Of a stretch of DNA of 64,000 nt, positions 40,863 through 50,161 are shown in pieces. The notes under the pieces were generated by a model, which had not been told where the DNA came from, ran no database searches, and saw only the letters and a program-made list of their open reading frames with translations. Both the position numbers and the translations under genes were made by a program. Position 1 is the stretch's first letter; each line of letters begins with the position of its first letter. Source of the stretch: Kutzneria sp044547355 (lineage in GTDB: Bacteria; Actinomycetota; Actinomycetes; Mycobacteriales; Pseudonocardiaceae); assembly GCF_044547355.1 (NCBI RefSeq), contig NZ_JBIUAG010000031.1:1-64000 (forward strand), given 5' to 3'.

Positions 40863-41613
40863 CGGCCATCCTTTCGTCTCCAGTCCAGCCGCACTCGGTC
40901 GAGGCGGCAGCCGCGGTCGCCAGCAACCGCGGCACGAGGGCGATCAGCCCGTCGTAGTCGAGGAAAACCTTGGGCACGGACAGCGACACCGCGGCGATGA
41001 CCTGACCCCGCTGGCCCCGCACGGGCGCGGCGACGCAGTGGATGAAGTCCTCGTGCTCGGAGTTGTCCACGGCGTAGCCCCGCTGGCGCACCAGGGCCAG
41101 CTCGGCCAGGTAGTCGGCGGGGGTGGTGATGGTGTTGGCGGTCAGCCGCGGGTACTCCATGCCGGCGGCGATCTCCGGGGCCTCGGGCCGCTCGGCCAGC
41201 AGCACCTTGGCCACGGCGGTGCAGTGCAGCGGGGCCCGCCGCCCGATGCGCGAGTACATGCGCACGGGGTGGGTGCTGTCGTACTTGTCGATGTAGACGA
41301 CCTCGCCGTCCTCGTAGCTGGCGAGGTGCACGGTATGGCCGGTCTCCAGGTTGAGGTCCCGCAGCGCGGACTCGGCGGCCCGCCGCACGTCGAGGTCGTC
41401 CAGAGCCCGGTTGGCCAGGTCGAACAGCGCCGTGCCGAGGCGGTAGTGCCGCACGCCCTCGCGTTGCACGAACCGGTGCTCCTCCAGGGTTCGCAGCAGC
41501 CGCAGCACGGTCGACTTGTGCACGTCGATCACGGCCGCGAGCTCGTCGAGCGTCTTGCGGCCGTCGGCCATGGCCCGCAGCAAGGTGAGCCCACGGTCCA
41601 GGCTCTGACTCAC
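40849..41613 (-). CDS. IclR-family transcriptional regulator
   Basis: 254 residues: N-terminal winged helix (SLDRGLTLLRAMADGRKTLDELAAVIDVHKSTVLRLLRTLEEHRFVQRE) and C-terminal effector-binding domain (LALVRQRGYAVDNSEHEDFIHCVAAPVRGQRGQVIAAVSLSVPK). Probably controls the divergent D-amino-acid operon through the palindromes at 42700-42729. Lies 49 bp after the kinase gene and overlaps ridA. Confidence 0.94.
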   Translation of the reverse strand: MSQSLDRGLTLLRAMADGRKTLDELAAVIDVHKSTVLRLLRTLEEHRFVQREGVRHYRLGTALFDLANRALDDLDVRRAAESALRDLNLETGHTVHLASYEDGEVVYIDKYDSTHPVRMYSRIGRRAPLHCTAVAKVLLAERPEAPEIAAGMEYPRLTANTITTPADYLAELALVRQRGYAVDNSEHEDFIHCVAAPVRGQRGQVIAAVSLSVPKVFLDYDGLIALVPRLLATAAAASTECGWTGDERMAGGQG

Positions 41614-41662
41614 AGGCCCTCCTCGGTGGCGCTCGGAGCGCCTGCGGCCAGGGACGCAGTGC

Positions 41663-42628
41663 TCACGGCAAAATCACTCCCCCGGCGGTCACGTAGGCCC
41701 CGGACCAGGTGGCGTCGTCGGCGTCGAGCAGCTTGGCCACGACGTCCTCGGGCAGCGGTTCCCCCAGGTCCTCGGCGGTGAGCAGCACGCCGGCGGCGGT
41801 GAGGTGCCCGCGGCGCAGCCGCCGCCGCACGGACTCGCCGTTGAGGTCGGCGGCCAGGAAGCCGGCGGCGAAGGCGTCGCCGGCGCCGACCGGCTCGACC
41901 ACGTCGACCTTCAGCGCGGACTCGAAGACGGGCTCGGAATCGGTGAGCAAGGTGGCCCCGCGGGCCCCGTGCTTGACCACGATCTCGGCCGGATTCGGCA
42001 GCAGGGAACGGATGTCCTCGACCGCGGAGACGCCCCAGACCGCCTCGGCCTCGTCGTCGCCGACGAACACGATGTCGGCCCGGTCGGCCAGCTCCCGCAG
42101 CACGCCCTTGTCCAGCTCGGTCCACAGCGCCGGCCGCCAGTTGACGTCGAACGACACCCGCAGCGGCAGCGCCAGCACGGCCCAGAGCAGGTCGAGGCAG
42201 CTCGACGAGAGGGCGGCGGTGATCCCGCTGATGTGCACCAGGGCGGTCTTGCCCGCGCCCACGGTGGCCAGCAGCTCGGGCCCCATGCCGGAGGCCGCGG
42301 AACCGCGCCGGTAGTAGCGCACGGGGCTGCCGTCGGCGCTGGCCTCCTTGACGTACAGGCCGGTCGGCCGCACCGGGTCGGTCCGCACATCGGTCACGTC
42401 GACGCCGACGCCGGCGATGCGGTCGCGGACGGCCCGGCCCAGCGAGTCGTCGCCGAGGGCGCTGACCCAGCGGGCGTGGAAGCCGGCCCGGGCGAGGTGA
42501 CTGGCCACATTGGACTCCGCGCCGCCGACGCTGAGCGTCCACGCCCGCGCCTCGTGCACCGGCCCCGGTTGCGCCGGCACGAACAACGCCATGGACTCAC
42601 CGAGGCAGACGACCTCTTGGCGCTCCAT
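41663..42628 (-). CDS. PfkB-family carbohydrate kinase (2-keto-3-deoxygluconate kinase-like)
   Basis: 321 residues of the ribokinase family: N-terminal CLGESMALFVP, SVGGAESNVASHLARAGFHARWVSALGDDSLG, and the C-terminal DVVEPVGAGDAFAAGFLA with the catalytic Asp of GAGDAF. The N-terminal GES and the general fit suggest a KDG kinase, but specificity is inference. ATG at 42628 after GGAGGGGG. First gene of the minus-strand arm, facing the D-amino-acid operon. Confidence 0.9.
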   Translation of the reverse strand: MERQEVVCLGESMALFVPAQPGPVHEARAWTLSVGGAESNVASHLARAGFHARWVSALGDDSLGRAVRDRIAGVGVDVTDVRTDPVRPTGLYVKEASADGSPVRYYRRGSAASGMGPELLATVGAGKTALVHISGITAALSSSCLDLLWAVLALPLRVSFDVNWRPALWTELDKGVLRELADRADIVFVGDDEAEAVWGVSAVEDIRSLLPNPAEIVVKHGARGATLLTDSEPVFESALKVDVVEPVGAGDAFAAGFLAADLNGESVRRRLRRGHLTAAGVLLTAEDLGEPLPEDVVAKLLDADDATWSGAYVTAGGVILP

Positions 42629-42699
42629 CGGCACCCCCTCCGAGGGTCGCAGGTTCGTTGACGGCGGCTGTCGGGAATGCTACACACCAACGAATCACA

Positions 42700-42729
42700 T
42701 TGCGCAACTACCGTTGCATATTTTGCAAC
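42700..42729. promoter_or_regulatory. Palindromic operators in the divergent promoter
   Basis: GTTGCA-TATTT-TGCAAC (42713-42729) is a perfect 6-bp-arm palindrome, and TTGCGCAA (42700-42707) is a self-complementary octamer just beside it. Both lie between the kinase start (42628) and the PLP-enzyme start (42749) and share TTGC/GCAA half-sites, as expected for IclR-type dimers. Confidence 0.6.
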
Positions 42730-42748
42730 AGGTGGAACGGGGTGGGCA

Positions 42749-44029
42749 GTGAGCTCGATCAATGCCGACGCGGTGGCCGCGCTGCGGGCGGACCAGGTCG
42801 ACTGGCGGTTCAAGGGCATGCCGTCCTGGACCCACGGCACGACCGTCGGCGAGCTGGCCAAGACCGGCCTCGACCTGTTCGATGGCGGCTTCGTCGGCCC
42901 GCTGGTGGTGCTGGACGAACCGGCCATGGACCACAACATCCGCGTGATGGCCGACTGGTGCGCCTCGGTCGGTCTGGCGCTGGCCCCGCACGGCAAGACG
43001 ACCATGGCCCCGCAGCTGTTCCAGCGCCAGTTCGACGCCGGCGCGTGGGGCCTGACCACGGCCAACGTCAGCCAGCTGCGGGTGTACCGGGCGTTCGGCG
43101 TGTCCCGGATCCTGATGGCCAACGAGCTGGTGGACCCGTTCGCGCTGCGCTGGCTGGCCAACGAGCTGGCCACGGATCCCACGTTCGAGTTCACCTGCTG
43201 GGTGGATTCGGTCGAGGGCGTGGCCCGGATGACCGAGGCGCTGACGCACCCGGTCGACGTGATCCTGGAGCTGGGCGGGCCGTCCGGCCGCACCGGCGTG
43301 CGGTCGCTGGCGGACGCCGTCGAGATCGCCGAGGCGGTGCGCAAGAGCCCGGTGCTGCGGCTGGTCGGGGCCGGCGGCTACGAGGGCGCGCTGGCCCACG
43401 GCACCGAGGACGACGAGCTGGCCAAGATCGACACGTACATGTCGCGGCTGCGTGAGCTGATCGCCAAGTTGGCTGCGGGCGGCCATTTCGACGGTGTGGA
43501 GCAGGTGATCGCCACCGCCGGCGGCAGCGCCTACTTCGACCAGGTCGCCGAGGGGCTGACCCAGCCGTGGCCGGACGGGCTGCCGGTGCTGGGCGTGCTG
43601 CGCAGCGGCTCGTACCTGATCCACGACGACGGCCTGTACCGGCGCATGTCCCCCTTCTCCCGCAAGCACCGGCTGCCCGGCGGCGAGCCGTTCCGGCCGG
43701 CCATGCACGCGTGGTCGCAGGTCACCTCGCACCCGGAGCCGGGGCTGGCCCTGCTCACCATGGGCCGACGCGACGTCTCGTACGACCAGGAACTGCCGGA
43801 GCCGCAACAGGTTCGCCACCTCGACGGGTCCACAGAGGACTTGACCGGGGCCTCGGTCAGCGACCTCAACGACCAGCACGCCTATCTGCGGCTGGGTGCG
43901 CAGCAGGTCGAGGTCGGCGAGTGGGTCCGGTGCGGGCTCTCGCATCCGTGCACGGTGTTCGACAAGTGGCAATTGCTGCCGCTGGTCAACGGCACCCGGG
44001 TGGTCGACCTGATCAGGACGTTCTTCTGA
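42749..44029 (+). CDS. PLP-dependent D-amino-acid deaminase/aldolase (DSD1/D-threonine aldolase-like)
   Basis: 426 residues of the fold-type III alanine-racemase-like group. The PLP Lys is in LALAPHGKTTMAPQLFQRQ, followed by GAWGLTTANVSQLRVYRAFGV and VDVILELGGPSGRTGVRS. The C-terminus carries the metal-type segment EWVRCGLSHPCTVFDKWQLLPLV with the His and Cys expected to bind zinc. Likely D-serine dehydratase or D-threonine aldolase. GTG at 42749 after GGAACGGGGTGG. Its stop overlaps the D-aminoacylase ATG. Confidence 0.9.
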   Translation: MSSINADAVAALRADQVDWRFKGMPSWTHGTTVGELAKTGLDLFDGGFVGPLVVLDEPAMDHNIRVMADWCASVGLALAPHGKTTMAPQLFQRQFDAGAWGLTTANVSQLRVYRAFGVSRILMANELVDPFALRWLANELATDPTFEFTCWVDSVEGVARMTEALTHPVDVILELGGPSGRTGVRSLADAVEIAEAVRKSPVLRLVGAGGYEGALAHGTEDDELAKIDTYMSRLRELIAKLAAGGHFDGVEQVIATAGGSAYFDQVAEGLTQPWPDGLPVLGVLRSGSYLIHDDGLYRRMSPFSRKHRLPGGEPFRPAMHAWSQVTSHPEPGLALLTMGRRDVSYDQELPEPQQVRHLDGSTEDLTGASVSDLNDQHAYLRLGAQQVEVGEWVRCGLSHPCTVFDKWQLLPLVNGTRVVDLIRTFF

Positions 44030-45612
44030 TGGACATCGTGTTCCGTGGGGCGACGGTCGTCGACGGGACCGGCGCCCCGGGCCGGATCGCCGACGTCGGC
44101 GTGGCCGAGGGGCGGATCGCCGAGATCGGCCCGCGGGTCACCGGCGGCCGGGTGATCGACGCCCACGGTCTGGTGCTGTGTCCGGGTTTCATCGACATGC
44201 ACTCGCACTCCGACCTCCAGGTGCTGGCCAGTCCCGATCACCTGGCCAAGGTGTCGCAGGGCGTCACCTGCGAGGTGCTCGGCCAGGACGGGCTGTCCTA
44301 CGCGCCGGTGGACGACGAGGTGCTGGCCACCCTGCGCAAGCAGCTGGCCGGCTGGAACGACGACCCGCCCGGCTTCGACTGGGACTGGCGCTCGGTCGGC
44401 GAGTACCTGGACCGGCTGGACCGGGGCATCGCCGTGAACGCGGCCTACCTGGTCCCACAGGGCACCGTGCGGATGCTGCACGTCGGCTGGGACGACCGGC
44501 CGGCGACAGAGTCCGAAATGGACGCCATGAAGTCCACTGTGGACACCTCGTTGACCGAGGGCGCGTTCGGCCTGTCGTCGGGATTGACCTACACGCCCGG
44601 GATGTACGCCGACACCGGGGAACTCGTGCAGCTGTGCCGGGTCGTCGGCGCGCGCGGCGGCTACTACAGCCCGCACCACCGCAGCTACGGGGCCGGCGCG
44701 CTGGAGGCGTACGCCGAGATGGTGGACGTGTCGCAGCGCTCCGGCTGCCCGCTGCACCTGGCTCACGCCACCATGAACTTCCCGGTCAACGAGGGCCGGG
44801 CCGGCGAGCTGCTGACGCTGCTGGACCAGGCCATCGAAGCCGGCGCGGACGTCACCCTGGACAGCTACCCGTACCTGCCGGGCGCGACCTACCTGTCGGC
44901 GCTGCTGCCGAGCTGGGTGAGCGCGGGCGGGCCGGACGCGGCCGTGGCACGATTGTCCGATGTGGACACCCGGGAGCGGATCCGGGCCGAGATGGAGGAA
45001 ACCGGCTCGGACGGCAACCACGGCGTGCCGATCGACTGGCGGGCCATCGAGATCAACGGCGTGCGGGGCGCGCACAACGGCCACCTGGTCGGCCGCTCGG
45101 TGGCGGAATCGGCGGCGGCCCAAGGGGTCGCGCCGGCGCAGCTGTACTTCGACGTGCTGGTCGACGAGCGGCTGGGCACCTCGTGCCTGATGCACGTGGG
45201 CCACGAGGACAACGTGCGCGCGATCATGCGGCACCGCACGCACACCGGCGGCAGCGACGGCCTGCTGGTCGGCGACCGCCCGCATCCGAGGGCATGGGGC
45301 ACCTTCCCCCGCTACCTCGGCCGGTACGTGCGTGAGCTGGGGGTACTGGGGTTGGAGGAGTGCGTGGCGCACCTGACCGGACGTCCGGCGCGCCGCCTGG
45401 GATTGACCGACCGGGGCCTGGTGCGCGAAGGGCTCGCCGCCGACCTCGTGCTGTTCGATCCCCTGTCGATCGCCGACACGGCCACCTTCGAGCAGCCCCG
45501 GCAGCGTGCCACCGGGCTGCCGTACGTGCTGGTCAACGGGGTGCCGGTGATCGACGACGACCGGCCCACCGGCGCCGTGCCCGGGGGCTCCCTGCGGAGA
45601 GGATCCAAGTGA
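44029..45612 (+). CDS. N-acyl-D-amino-acid deacylase
   Basis: 527 residues of the amidohydrolase superfamily that release D-amino acids from N-acyl or related forms. It has CPGFIDMHSHSDLQ (metal HxH-type site), GLSSGLTYTPGMYADTGEL, and ECVAHLTGRPARRLGLTDRGLVREGLAADLVLFDP at the C-terminus. The ATG overlaps the previous TGA, and its own stop overlaps the GntP GTG, so all three are coupled. Supplies substrate for the upstream PLP enzyme. Confidence 0.93.
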   Translation: MDIVFRGATVVDGTGAPGRIADVGVAEGRIAEIGPRVTGGRVIDAHGLVLCPGFIDMHSHSDLQVLASPDHLAKVSQGVTCEVLGQDGLSYAPVDDEVLATLRKQLAGWNDDPPGFDWDWRSVGEYLDRLDRGIAVNAAYLVPQGTVRMLHVGWDDRPATESEMDAMKSTVDTSLTEGAFGLSSGLTYTPGMYADTGELVQLCRVVGARGGYYSPHHRSYGAGALEAYAEMVDVSQRSGCPLHLAHATMNFPVNEGRAGELLTLLDQAIEAGADVTLDSYPYLPGATYLSALLPSWVSAGGPDAAVARLSDVDTRERIRAEMEETGSDGNHGVPIDWRAIEINGVRGAHNGHLVGRSVAESAAAQGVAPAQLYFDVLVDERLGTSCLMHVGHEDNVRAIMRHRTHTGGSDGLLVGDRPHPRAWGTFPRYLGRYVRELGVLGLEECVAHLTGRPARRLGLTDRGLVREGLAADLVLFDPLSIADTATFEQPRQRATGLPYVLVNGVPVIDDDRPTGAVPGGSLRRGSK

Positions 45613-47009
45613 ACTGGCTGCAACATTCGACCGGCGGGCTGCTGCTGCTCGCCGCCGTCGGCATCGCCGTGCTGCTGTTGTTGATCATCCGGTTCAAGAC
45701 CGAGCCGTTCATCGCGCTCACCGTGGCCGGCCTGCTGGTGGCGCTGGGGGCCGGGCTGCCGGTCTCGGCCATCGTCGGCTCCGCCCAGTCCAGCTCCAAA
45801 TCCCTGCTGGAGACCGGATTCGGCGGCATCCTCGGGCACATCTCGCTGATCATCGGCCTCGGCACGCTGCTCGGCTCGATCCTGGAGGCCTCCGGCGGCG
45901 CCCAGGTGCTCACCGCCGGGCTGCTCAAGGCGTTCGGCGAGAAGCGGGCCCCGCTGGCGATGGGCCTGTCCGGCCTGATCTTCGGCATCCCGGTGTTCTT
46001 CGACATCGGCATCTTCGTGCTCGCGCCGCTGGTCTACGTGGCGGCCAAGCGCGGCGGCAAGTCGATCGTGCTGTACGCCCTGCCGCTGCTGGCCGGCCTG
46101 TCCATCACGCACGCCTTCCTGCCGCCGCACCCCGGCCCGGTGGCCATCGCCGGCCTGCTGCACATCGACCTGGGCTGGATGATCCTGATGGGCCTGGCCT
46201 GCGGCCTCCCGGCCTGGTTCGTCGGCGGCATCCTGTACTCCACGTGGATCGGCAAGCGGATCAACCTGCCGGTGCCGGAGGAGATGCTGGCCGCCGCGCA
46301 GAAGGCGGCGCAGGACAGCGGTTCGAACGAGCGCAAGCCCCCGTCGCTGGGCCTGGTCGGCGCCATCATCGGCATTCCGCTGGTGCTCATCCTGTGCGGC
46401 ACCTTCGGCAGCATCCTGCTGCCCAAGGACTCGCTGGCGCTGGACGTGTTCGCCTTCCTCGGCACGCCCGGCATCGCGCTGACCATCGCCGTGCTGCTGG
46501 CGTTCTGGCTGCTCGGCTACCGGCGCGGCATGAGCAAGGAGCAGGCCGGCCAGCTCTCGGCCGCCTCGCTGCGGCCGGTGGCGATGATCCTGCTGGTGGT
46601 CGGGGCCGGCGGCTTCTTCGGCGCGGTGCTGGCCGCGACCGGCATCGGCACCGCCCTGTCCGGCTCGCTGCGGGCGGCCGGGCTGCCGGTGATCGTGCTG
46701 GTCTACGTGATCAGCTGCGGCCTGCGGCTGGCCCAGGGCTCGGCCACGGTGGCCATCGTGACCACCGGCGGCATCATCGCGCCGCTGCTGCCGGACCTGC
46801 ACTACTCGCAGCCGCACACCGCCCTGATCGCCATGTCCATCGCCGCCGGCTCGATCATCGCCTCGCACGTCAACGACGGCGGGTTCTGGATCGTGTCCCG
46901 GTACTTCGGCATCCCGGTCAAGGAGACCCTGGCCAGCTGGACGGTGCTGGAGACGGTGTTGTCGCTGGTCGGCTTCGCCATGGCGGCGCTGCTGAGCGTG
47001 TTCGTCTGA
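45609..47009 (+). CDS. GntP-family permease
   Basis: 466 residues with about 12-14 membrane segments. GntP marks include FGGILGHISLIIGLGTLLGSILEASGGAQ, THAFLPPHPGPVAIAG, and LRLAQGSATVAIVTTGGIIAPLL. The family carries gluconate, but members near D-amino-acid genes carry D-serine or related acids, which fits this operon better. GTG at 45609 overlaps the deacylase stop. 57 bp before the next gene. Confidence 0.94.
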   Translation: MNWLQHSTGGLLLLAAVGIAVLLLLIIRFKTEPFIALTVAGLLVALGAGLPVSAIVGSAQSSSKSLLETGFGGILGHISLIIGLGTLLGSILEASGGAQVLTAGLLKAFGEKRAPLAMGLSGLIFGIPVFFDIGIFVLAPLVYVAAKRGGKSIVLYALPLLAGLSITHAFLPPHPGPVAIAGLLHIDLGWMILMGLACGLPAWFVGGILYSTWIGKRINLPVPEEMLAAAQKAAQDSGSNERKPPSLGLVGAIIGIPLVLILCGTFGSILLPKDSLALDVFAFLGTPGIALTIAVLLAFWLLGYRRGMSKEQAGQLSAASLRPVAMILLVVGAGGFFGAVLAATGIGTALSGSLRAAGLPVIVLVYVISCGLRLAQGSATVAIVTTGGIIAPLLPDLHYSQPHTALIAMSIAAGSIIASHVNDGGFWIVSRYFGIPVKETLASWTVLETVLSLVGFAMAALLSVFV

Positions 47010-47066
47010 CGTGGTCACGGCGGCAGCGCTGAACCGTCAGGGCTGCCGCCGCGTTAACTGTCCTAT

Positions 47067-48647
47067 ATGAGCGGGCTGCACGACGTCAGGGTGCTGGCCA
47101 GGGCCGGCATGATCACGCCTGCCCACGCGCTGCGCAGCCGGCGGGCGCTGGCCGACGTGCGGCACTGGGGAGCGGTGGTGGGGGCGGCCAAGCTGGCCGC
47201 GCGACGGCGGCCGGACGCCACCGGCCTGGTCGACGACCGGGGCGAGCTCACCTTCGCGGAACTGGATCAGCGGTCCAGCGCGCTGGCGAAGTCGTTGCGG
47301 GCCAAGGAGATCGGGCCGGACAGCGTGGTCGCTGTGCTGTGCCGGGACCATCGCGGGCCGATCGAGACCCTGCTGGCCTGCGGAAAACTGGGCGCCACCG
47401 CCATCCTGCTCGGCACCGGCCTGGCCCCGCCGCAGCTGGCCCGGCTGATCCGCCGCGAACACGCCGACGTGCTGGTGCACGACCAGGAGTTCAGCGGCGT
47501 GGTCACCGAACTGGACCCCTCGGTGCGGCGGTTCGTGGCCTGGCGCGACGAGCCCGGGGCCGGCGTGCCCACGCTCGACGAGCTCGTGGCCGACGCCCCC
47601 AAGGCACGATTACGGCGCCCACCCGAGGTGTCCAAAGTGGTCCTGCTGACCAGCGGCACCACCGGCGCGCCCAAGGCGGCCCCGCGCAAGATCCGCTCCG
47701 GGCTGGCCGCCGCCGACTTCCTGGACCGGATTCCCCTGCGTTCCGGGGAAGCCACGTTCATCGCCGCCCCCGTCTTCCACGGCATCGGCTTCCTGCACGT
47801 GGTGCTGGCGCTGGGGCTCGGGTCGACGATGGTGGTGCGGCGGCGGTTCGACGCCCGGCAGACCATGGCCGCCGTCGACCGCTACCGGTGCAGCACGCTC
47901 GTGGTCGTGCCGACCATGCTCCAGCGGATCATGGAGCTCGGCGAGCGTGAGCTGTCCGGCTACGACCTGGAGCAGCTGCGGGTCCTGTTCTGCTCCGGCT
48001 CCGCCCTGGCCCCCGGACTGGCCACCCAGACCATGGACCGGCTCGGCGACGTGCTCTACAACTTCTACGGCACCACCGAGGTCGCCGTGGCCACCGTCGC
48101 CACCCCGTCCGATCTCCGGGCTGCCCCCGGCACCGTCGGGCGCAGCCCGCACAACTGCACCGTGCGCCTCTACGACGTCGACGACCACGAGATCAGCGGG
48201 CCCGACCAGGTCGGCCGCATCCTCGTCGGCAGCTCCCTGCGGGCCACCGGCCGGGCCGTGCGCGACGAGGTCGACGGCCTGGTCGACACCGGCGACCTCG
48301 GCCACTTCGACGCCGACGGCCGCCTGTTCATCGACGGCCGCGAGGACGACATGATCATCTCCGGCGGCGAGAACGTGTTCCCCGGCGAGGTCGAACACCT
48401 GCTCATGACCCACTACCAGGTCCGCGACGCCGCCGTCGTCGGCGTGCCCGACCACCAGTTCGGGCAGCGACTGCGGGCCTACGTCGTCGCCCAGCCCGGC
48501 GCCACCCTCAACCCGGCCGAGCTGCGCGAGTTCGTCCGGGTCAGCCTGGCCCGCCACAAGGTCCCCCGCGACGTGGTGATCGTCCCCCGCCTCCCCCGCA
48601 CCGCCACCGGCAAAGTCATCCGCACCCAGCTCGAATCCACCCCCTGA
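47067..48647 (+). CDS. Acyl-CoA synthetase / AMP-binding ligase
   Basis: 526 residues of the ANL superfamily. The ATP loop is VVLLTSGTTGAPKAAPR, followed by NFYGTTEVAVAT (motif A5), VDGLVDTGDLGHFDADGRLFIDGREDDMIISGGENVFPGEVEHLL, and the catalytic Lys in RTATGKVIRTQL. Resembles mycobacterial FadD2-type fatty-acyl ligases, so a medium- or long-chain fatty acid is likely. ATG at 47067. A terminator palindrome follows 3 bp after the stop. Confidence 0.92.
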   Translation: MSGLHDVRVLARAGMITPAHALRSRRALADVRHWGAVVGAAKLAARRRPDATGLVDDRGELTFAELDQRSSALAKSLRAKEIGPDSVVAVLCRDHRGPIETLLACGKLGATAILLGTGLAPPQLARLIRREHADVLVHDQEFSGVVTELDPSVRRFVAWRDEPGAGVPTLDELVADAPKARLRRPPEVSKVVLLTSGTTGAPKAAPRKIRSGLAAADFLDRIPLRSGEATFIAAPVFHGIGFLHVVLALGLGSTMVVRRRFDARQTMAAVDRYRCSTLVVVPTMLQRIMELGERELSGYDLEQLRVLFCSGSALAPGLATQTMDRLGDVLYNFYGTTEVAVATVATPSDLRAAPGTVGRSPHNCTVRLYDVDDHEISGPDQVGRILVGSSLRATGRAVRDEVDGLVDTGDLGHFDADGRLFIDGREDDMIISGGENVFPGEVEHLLMTHYQVRDAAVVGVPDHQFGQRLRAYVVAQPGATLNPAELREFVRVSLARHKVPRDVVIVPRLPRTATGKVIRTQLESTP

Positions 48648-48650
48648 AAG

Positions 48651-48701
48651 CTTGGAAGGGGGCTTTCCTCCACTCCGAGTGTAGGAAAGCCCCCTTCCAA
48701 G
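48651..48701. terminator. 25-bp-arm palindrome between convergent genes
   Basis: Arms 48651-48675 and 48677-48701, one mismatch, same sequence family as 4600-4650. It begins 3 bp after the acyl-CoA synthetase stop and lies 36 bp from the convergent anti-sigma stop. Confidence 0.7.
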
Positions 48702-48737
48702 GGGTTGGGGGGTCTTTCCTGGGGTTTGAGCGTGGAT

Positions 48738-49445
48738 TCAGACCGGGGCGTTGACGAGGGTCTGGCCCTGGTCGTTGACCACCGAGACCGAGGCCACGTC
48801 GTTGATCGACATCAGCGCGGTGCCGTCCAGGGTGATGGTCTTGCCCGGCGTGGCGTTGGCGCCGACCAGCCAGCCACCGAACTGCTCCTGCACGCCCGAC
48901 TTGGACGTGACGAAGAGCTTGCAGCGCTGGCCCGGGGCGATGTCGCTGGCCTGGACCTGGACCTTGATCCAGCCGTTGGCCGGGATGACCGTGGCGGCCA
49001 GGTGCGCACCGGTGACCGGGTCCACGTTGGCCGAGTGCTTGGTGCCCGAGGGCAGCGGCGTCGCGGTCGGCGCGGCCACGGAGCCGCCGTTGCCCGCTGA
49101 GCTCTGGTTGCCGATGACGACCCCGGCCCCGATGCTCAGCGCCACCACGGCGACCAGGCCGGCCGCGGCCAGCGAGCCGCCCCACATGCGCTGGCGGGAC
49201 GAGATGCCCCGCACCTCACGCAGCGTGCGCTGCAACAGCAGGTCCCCGCCCTCCGGCGGGCCGTCGAGGAACGCCTCCGGCGGGACCTCGCCCAGCTCCT
49301 CGTGCAGCAGCCGGAGGTCCTCCAGCTCGCGGCGGCACTCCGGGCAGCTCTCCAGGTGCGCCTCGGTGCTGGCGGTCTCCTCGGGGGAGAGCACGCCGAG
49401 GACGTACGCGCCGACAAGCGCCTTGTCGTGCTCGGGAGCGGTCAT
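48738..49445 (-). CDS. RskA-type anti-sigma factor
   Basis: 235 residues. The N-terminal zinc-binding anti-sigma domain has HLESCPECRRELEDL (HxxxCxxC). One membrane helix follows near residues 90-112 (GGSLAAAGLVAVVALSIGAGVVIG), then an extracytoplasmic RskA domain (VIPANGWIKVQVQASDIAPGQRCKLFVTSKSG). It should hold the adjacent sigma factor inactive at the membrane until proteolysis. ATG overlaps the sigma stop by 4 nt. Confidence 0.93.
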   Translation of the reverse strand: MTAPEHDKALVGAYVLGVLSPEETASTEAHLESCPECRRELEDLRLLHEELGEVPPEAFLDGPPEGGDLLLQRTLREVRGISSRQRMWGGSLAAAGLVAVVALSIGAGVVIGNQSSAGNGGSVAAPTATPLPSGTKHSANVDPVTGAHLAATVIPANGWIKVQVQASDIAPGQRCKLFVTSKSGVQEQFGGWLVGANATPGKTITLDGTALMSINDVASVSVVNDQGQTLVNAPV

Positions 49446-49993
49446 CGGGTCACCTCCGCCGGCTGCTCGGCCATCGCCGTGCGCAGTGCTTTCAACGCGT
49501 AGTGGGATCTGGACTTCACGGTGCCCGGCGGCAGGCCCAACGTCGAGGCCGCCTCGGTCACCGACTTACCACGGTAGTAGATCTCGACCAGCACGTCCCG
49601 GTGCTCCGCCGAAAGGGTGTTCAGGGCCGAGAGCACCGCCATCGAGTCGACCACGGTCTGGGCGTGGTCGCGCTGGATCGGCGGCGTGGTCGGCGTCTCC
49701 GCGACCTCCGTCGGCCGGACCGCGCGGGCCCGCGCCCGGTCGGTGATGATGTTGCGGGCCACCGTCAGCAGCCAGCCCCGCACCGAGCCCTTCTGGTTGA
49801 CCATGTCGTCGGCGTGCTTCCACGCCCGCACCAGGGTCTCCTGCACGACGTCCTCGGCCGCCGCCCGGTCCCCGGTCAGTCGCGTCGCGTAGGCGAGCAG
49901 ACTCCGTCCGTGTTCCTCGTACAGGGATCGGATCAGCGCCTCGTCGCCGGCTTGCCTCCCTCCCCTACGCGACCAGCGTTCTGCGATCCCCAC
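49442..49993 (-). CDS. ECF sigma factor (SigK-like)
   Basis: A 183-residue ECF sigma factor. Region 2 is IRSLYEEHGRSLLAYATRLTGDRAAAEDVVQETLVRAWKH, with the -10 recognition segment and VRGWLLTVARNIITDRARA. Region 4 is LSALNTLSAEHRDVLVEIYYRGKSVTEAASTLGLPPGTVKSRSHYALKAL. GTG at 49993 sits 7 nt after GGAGG; the frame opens earlier but with no ribosome-binding site. Pairing with an RskA protein points to the SigK group. Confidence 0.94.
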   Translation of the reverse strand: MGIAERWSRRGGRQAGDEALIRSLYEEHGRSLLAYATRLTGDRAAAEDVVQETLVRAWKHADDMVNQKGSVRGWLLTVARNIITDRARARAVRPTEVAETPTTPPIQRDHAQTVVDSMAVLSALNTLSAEHRDVLVEIYYRGKSVTEAASTLGLPPGTVKSRSHYALKALRTAMAEQPAEVTR

Positions 49994-50161
49994 CCGAGTA
50001 CCTCCACGTTGCTGCGGTCGATTCGCGGTACTGGGTACCAGATCGACCGCGGCGGCGACAGTTCGGGTCGGGCCGGTGAACCACCGGGGCGTCGACGAGA
50101 CTGCGAGCAGCTGCATCTCATTGCACTTTCGGACGTGGGGGCGCGGGGGATCGGTCAGCAC

